Shown: positions 14,105-16,039 of the stretch, piece after piece
How positions within the stretch are numbered: position 1 is the first letter of the stretch
Layout: each line of letters opens with the position of its first letter
Source: an uncultured Prevotella sp.
GTDB lineage: Bacteria > Bacteroidota > Bacteroidia > Bacteroidales > Bacteroidaceae
Reading direction: 5' to 3'
Assembly (NCBI GenBank): GCA_900540885.1
Contig: UQHJ01000050.1
Location: forward strand, 1-16,039
DNA length: 16,039 bases
Made by a program: the position numbers and the translations under genes
The notes under the pieces: generated by a model
What the model was told of the DNA's origin: nothing
Databases searched by the model: none
Seen by the model: the letters and a program-made list of their open reading frames with translations, nothing else

Positions 14105-15778
14105 ATGTCATCCAGAAGATATATATTTACGTTCCTCCTTAGCGTTCTGAGCGCATTAACGCTATCCGCACAGAACCATAACTTCGAGGTAGCCAAAAAC
14201 CTCGACATCTTCAACACGCTCTATCGCGACCTCGACCTCTACTACGTCGACACCCTCAACGCCCAGCGTAACATCAGCAACGCTGCCAACTACATGTTGC
14301 GCATGCTCGACCCCTACACCGAGTACTATCCTGAGCAAGACACCCCCTCGCTCCGACAACTCACCACGGGCAAGTATGCTGGCATCGGCACCAGCACACA
14401 GTATCGTCCCGACCTCAAACGCTGCATCATCTCCGGTCCACTTGCCGCTGGCCCCGCAGCGTTAGCAGGACTCCTCGCGGGCGACATCATCATGGGCATC
14501 AACGGACGAAGCATCGACCCTTGTTCCGCCACCGAGGCCGAACAACAAGCCTACGCCACACGTATCAGCGAACAACTGCGCGGCGAACCCGGCACCACCC
14601 TCACGCTACGCGTCAAGCGACCCACCTCTGGCAAGGAACTTACCTTCCGCCTCACGCGTCGCAACATCAGCCTACCCAGCGTGACCCTCGCCACCCTCGT
14701 AAGCGATAGCACGGGATACATCAGCCTGTCGCAATTCATCGAAGGCACCTCCAACGAGGTGCGCCGCGCCCTCGTCGAACTCAAGCAACAAGGGGCACGC
14801 CGCCTCATCATCGACCTCCGCAACAACCCTGGCGGCGTACTCGAAGAGGCCGTCAAGACGGTCAACCTCTTCATTCCGCGTGGACGCGAAGTGGTGAGTA
14901 CGCGCGGTAAAGTGAAGGAACTCAACCACACCTACCGCACCACCCTCGACGCACAAGACACCGACCTACCGATCGTCGTCCTCACCAACGAGGAATCAGC
15001 CTCAGCCGCCGAAATCGTAAGCGGAGCCTTACAAGACTACGACCGCGCTGTCATCATGGGACAGCGCACCTACGGCAAGGGACTCGTGCAGCAAAGCCGC
15101 GAACTCCCCTATAAGACACAATTTAAACTCACCACGGGTAAGTACTACATACCTTCTGGACGCTGCGTACAAGCCTATAAGTTTGAAGACGGACGCCCTG
15201 TCCACCTACCCGACTCCTTGGCACACGAGTTTCGCACCGCAGCAGGACGCATCGTGCGCGACGGCGGTGGCATCACGCCCGACGTCGTCACCCCTACGGA
15301 TAGCCTCCCTACGCTCCTCACCTACCTTGAAGCCAGCACGCAACTCTTCGACTACTGCGTTCTCTATCGCTCCGAACATGAGTCTGTGCCCGTGCCACGC
15401 ACGTTCCACCTCACCGACGAGGAGTATGCCGACTTCTGTGCCTTCATGAAACAACGCGACTTCACCTACGACCGCATCAGCCTGCGCTATCTCAACGACC
15501 TGCGCGAGGTGGCTCACGTCGAAGGCTACGACACGGAGGCCGCAGCTGAGTTCAAGGCCTTGGAGCAGAAACTCAAACACAACATCGACTACGACTTCAA
15601 ACGTTGGAGTACGGAGATACGCCGCGTAGTCGAGGGAGCTATTCTCGTCCACTACTATTACGAAGGTGGCCGCATAGAGCACCAACTCCTCACCGACCCC
15701 GACGTCAAAGCTGCCCTCCAGCTCCTCCGCTCGCCCCACCAAATGCACAAAATCCTCTCTGGCGAGCCTGACGCGTAA
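14105..15778 (+). CDS. S41 family C-terminal processing protease with PDZ domain
   Basis: Exported serine protease of 557 residues. The N-terminus MSSRRYIFTFLLSVLSALTLSAQ is a signal peptide with likely cleavage near Ala-Gln (residues 22-23), so it acts in the periplasm. Next come the N-terminal S41 helix region (LDPYTEYYPEQD), a PDZ domain (about 85-175, KYAGIGTS...GDIIMGINGRS), and the protease domain with IIDLRNNPGGVLEEAV, ESASAAEIVSGALQD (catalytic Ser300) and RTYGKGLVQ (Lys325), the Ser-Lys dyad 25 residues apart as expected. A C-terminal helical region (about 440-557) follows. Met at 14105 is preferred to the ATG at 14039, whose 22 extra residues derive from repeat array D and would bury the signal peptide. 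It ends at a strong terminator (15830-15877). Substrate proteins are unknown. Confidence 0.93.
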   Translation: MSSRRYIFTFLLSVLSALTLSAQNHNFEVAKNLDIFNTLYRDLDLYYVDTLNAQRNISNAANYMLRMLDPYTEYYPEQDTPSLRQLTTGKYAGIGTSTQYRPDLKRCIISGPLAAGPAALAGLLAGDIIMGINGRSIDPCSATEAEQQAYATRISEQLRGEPGTTLTLRVKRPTSGKELTFRLTRRNISLPSVTLATLVSDSTGYISLSQFIEGTSNEVRRALVELKQQGARRLIIDLRNNPGGVLEEAVKTVNLFIPRGREVVSTRGKVKELNHTYRTTLDAQDTDLPIVVLTNEESASAAEIVSGALQDYDRAVIMGQRTYGKGLVQQSRELPYKTQFKLTTGKYYIPSGRCVQAYKFEDGRPVHLPDSLAHEFRTAAGRIVRDGGGITPDVVTPTDSLPTLLTYLEASTQLFDYCVLYRSEHESVPVPRTFHLTDEEYADFCAFMKQRDFTYDRISLRYLNDLREVAHVEGYDTEAAAEFKALEQKLKHNIDYDFKRWSTEIRRVVEGAILVHYYYEGGRIEHQLLTDPDVKAALQLLRSPHQMHKILSGEPDA

Positions 15779-15829
15779 GCTATCAAAAAATAACAAACGC
15801 ACTCGCTAAAAAGCGAAATATTTTGACAA

Positions 15830-15877
15830 AAAAACACAGTGGAAGCGCCTTAACGCTCCCACTGTGTTTTTGTTTTT
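15830..15877 (+). terminator. Rho-independent terminator after the S41 protease
   Basis: AAAAACACAGTGG (15830-15842) pairs perfectly with 15859-15871; after one mismatch AGCG pairs with CGCT, leaving a 6-base loop. The 3' side is followed by T-rich sequence. The A-run before the stem makes it usable from the opposite strand too. Confidence 0.9.
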
Positions 15878-15943
15878 CTCCCATAGTGTTTTTAAATCGC
15901 TCCCATAGTGTTTTTGAATCGCTTCCACAGTGTTTTTATTTTT
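15856..15943 (+). repeat. Four 22-bp tandem units derived from the terminator arm
   Basis: Units at 15856-15877, 15878-15899, 15900-15921 and 15922-15943 all follow the plan CTYCCAYAGTGTTTTT plus six bases. The first is the 3' arm of the terminator. Units 2 and 3 differ at one base, so at least one duplication is recent. Confidence 0.85.
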
Positions 15944-15944
15944 C

Positions 15945-15964
15945 TGCCTAATTGGGGGGCGGGT
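15945..15964. repeat. GC-rich short repeat, inverted copy of 5505-5524
   Basis: All 20 bases are the exact reverse complement of 5505-5524. It begins 2 bp after the tandem units and ends 8 bp before the E1 core. Confidence 0.85.
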
Positions 15965-15972
15965 CCTCACCT

Positions 15973-16039
15973 GGGGGCGACGCGTCCCCGCGTCGGCATT
16001 TGTTAGTCAAGGTTCGATGCCTTGACTAACAAATACATG
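15973..16039. repeat. E1 core, second copy (cut by window end)
   Basis: The 28-bp terminal sequence at 15973-16000 is identical to 5181-5208. The first hairpin follows (stem 15999-16012 with 16020-16033, loop TTCGATG), then AATACATG as in the first copy. Two base pairs of the stem are changed on both sides, so pairing is kept. The outer arms seen at 5127-5391 are absent here. Confidence 0.9.

Overview
The window looks like chromosomal DNA of a Bacteroidales bacterium, most likely a Prevotella-like member of the Prevotellaceae. The reasons are promoter boxes of the Bacteroidetes type (TAnnTTTG), near-absent Shine-Dalgarno sequences, AT-rich gaps between genes of moderate GC, and protein families typical of the group (YfhO membrane protein, GxxExxY protein, AspT/YidE transporter, S41 protease with signal peptide). 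The genus is an inference; there is no rRNA in the window.

Layout. Positions 1-79 are the end of a repeat element (here called E2). A complete two-gene type III restriction-modification operon follows: mod (135-2009) and res (2015-5095). A large nested palindrome (E1, 5127-5391) and GC-rich short repeats fill the gap to a YfhO-family membrane protein (5687-8302). A small AT-rich GxxExxY gene (8493-8960) lies between two perfect 69-bp inverted repeats. Next is a fused folate enzyme, HPPK (FolK) joined to a GNAT acetyltransferase (9202-10158). It converges on an AspT/YidE-type transporter on the minus strand (10400-12058), with a 64-bp-arm hairpin between the two. The transporter's leader contains a full E2 palindrome (12090-12415) downstream of a good promoter. 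Two identical tRNA-Asn(GTT) genes in tandem on the minus strand, with their own terminator, stand divergently from an adenosine-kinase-like PfkB gene (12884-13870). An S41 C-terminal processing protease (14105-15778) ends at a strong terminator whose arm continues as four 22-bp tandem units. The window closes inside a second E1 copy.

The housekeeping genes form no single pathway. What links the region is repeats. Three families recur: E1 (GC-rich terminal repeat enclosing hairpins, with covarying stem changes between copies), E2 (nested palindrome with 26-bp ends) and an array of ATTAAYG units spaced 10-13 bp that always ends in the same three units followed by a GCGCG palindrome. The last family sits at four gene borders between 8.3 and 14.1 kb.

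The most biologically pointed signal is a G8 tract at 236-243 inside mod. Loss or gain of one G stops translation almost at once, so the modification gene looks phase-variable. Its specificity region is also much more AT-rich than its flanks.
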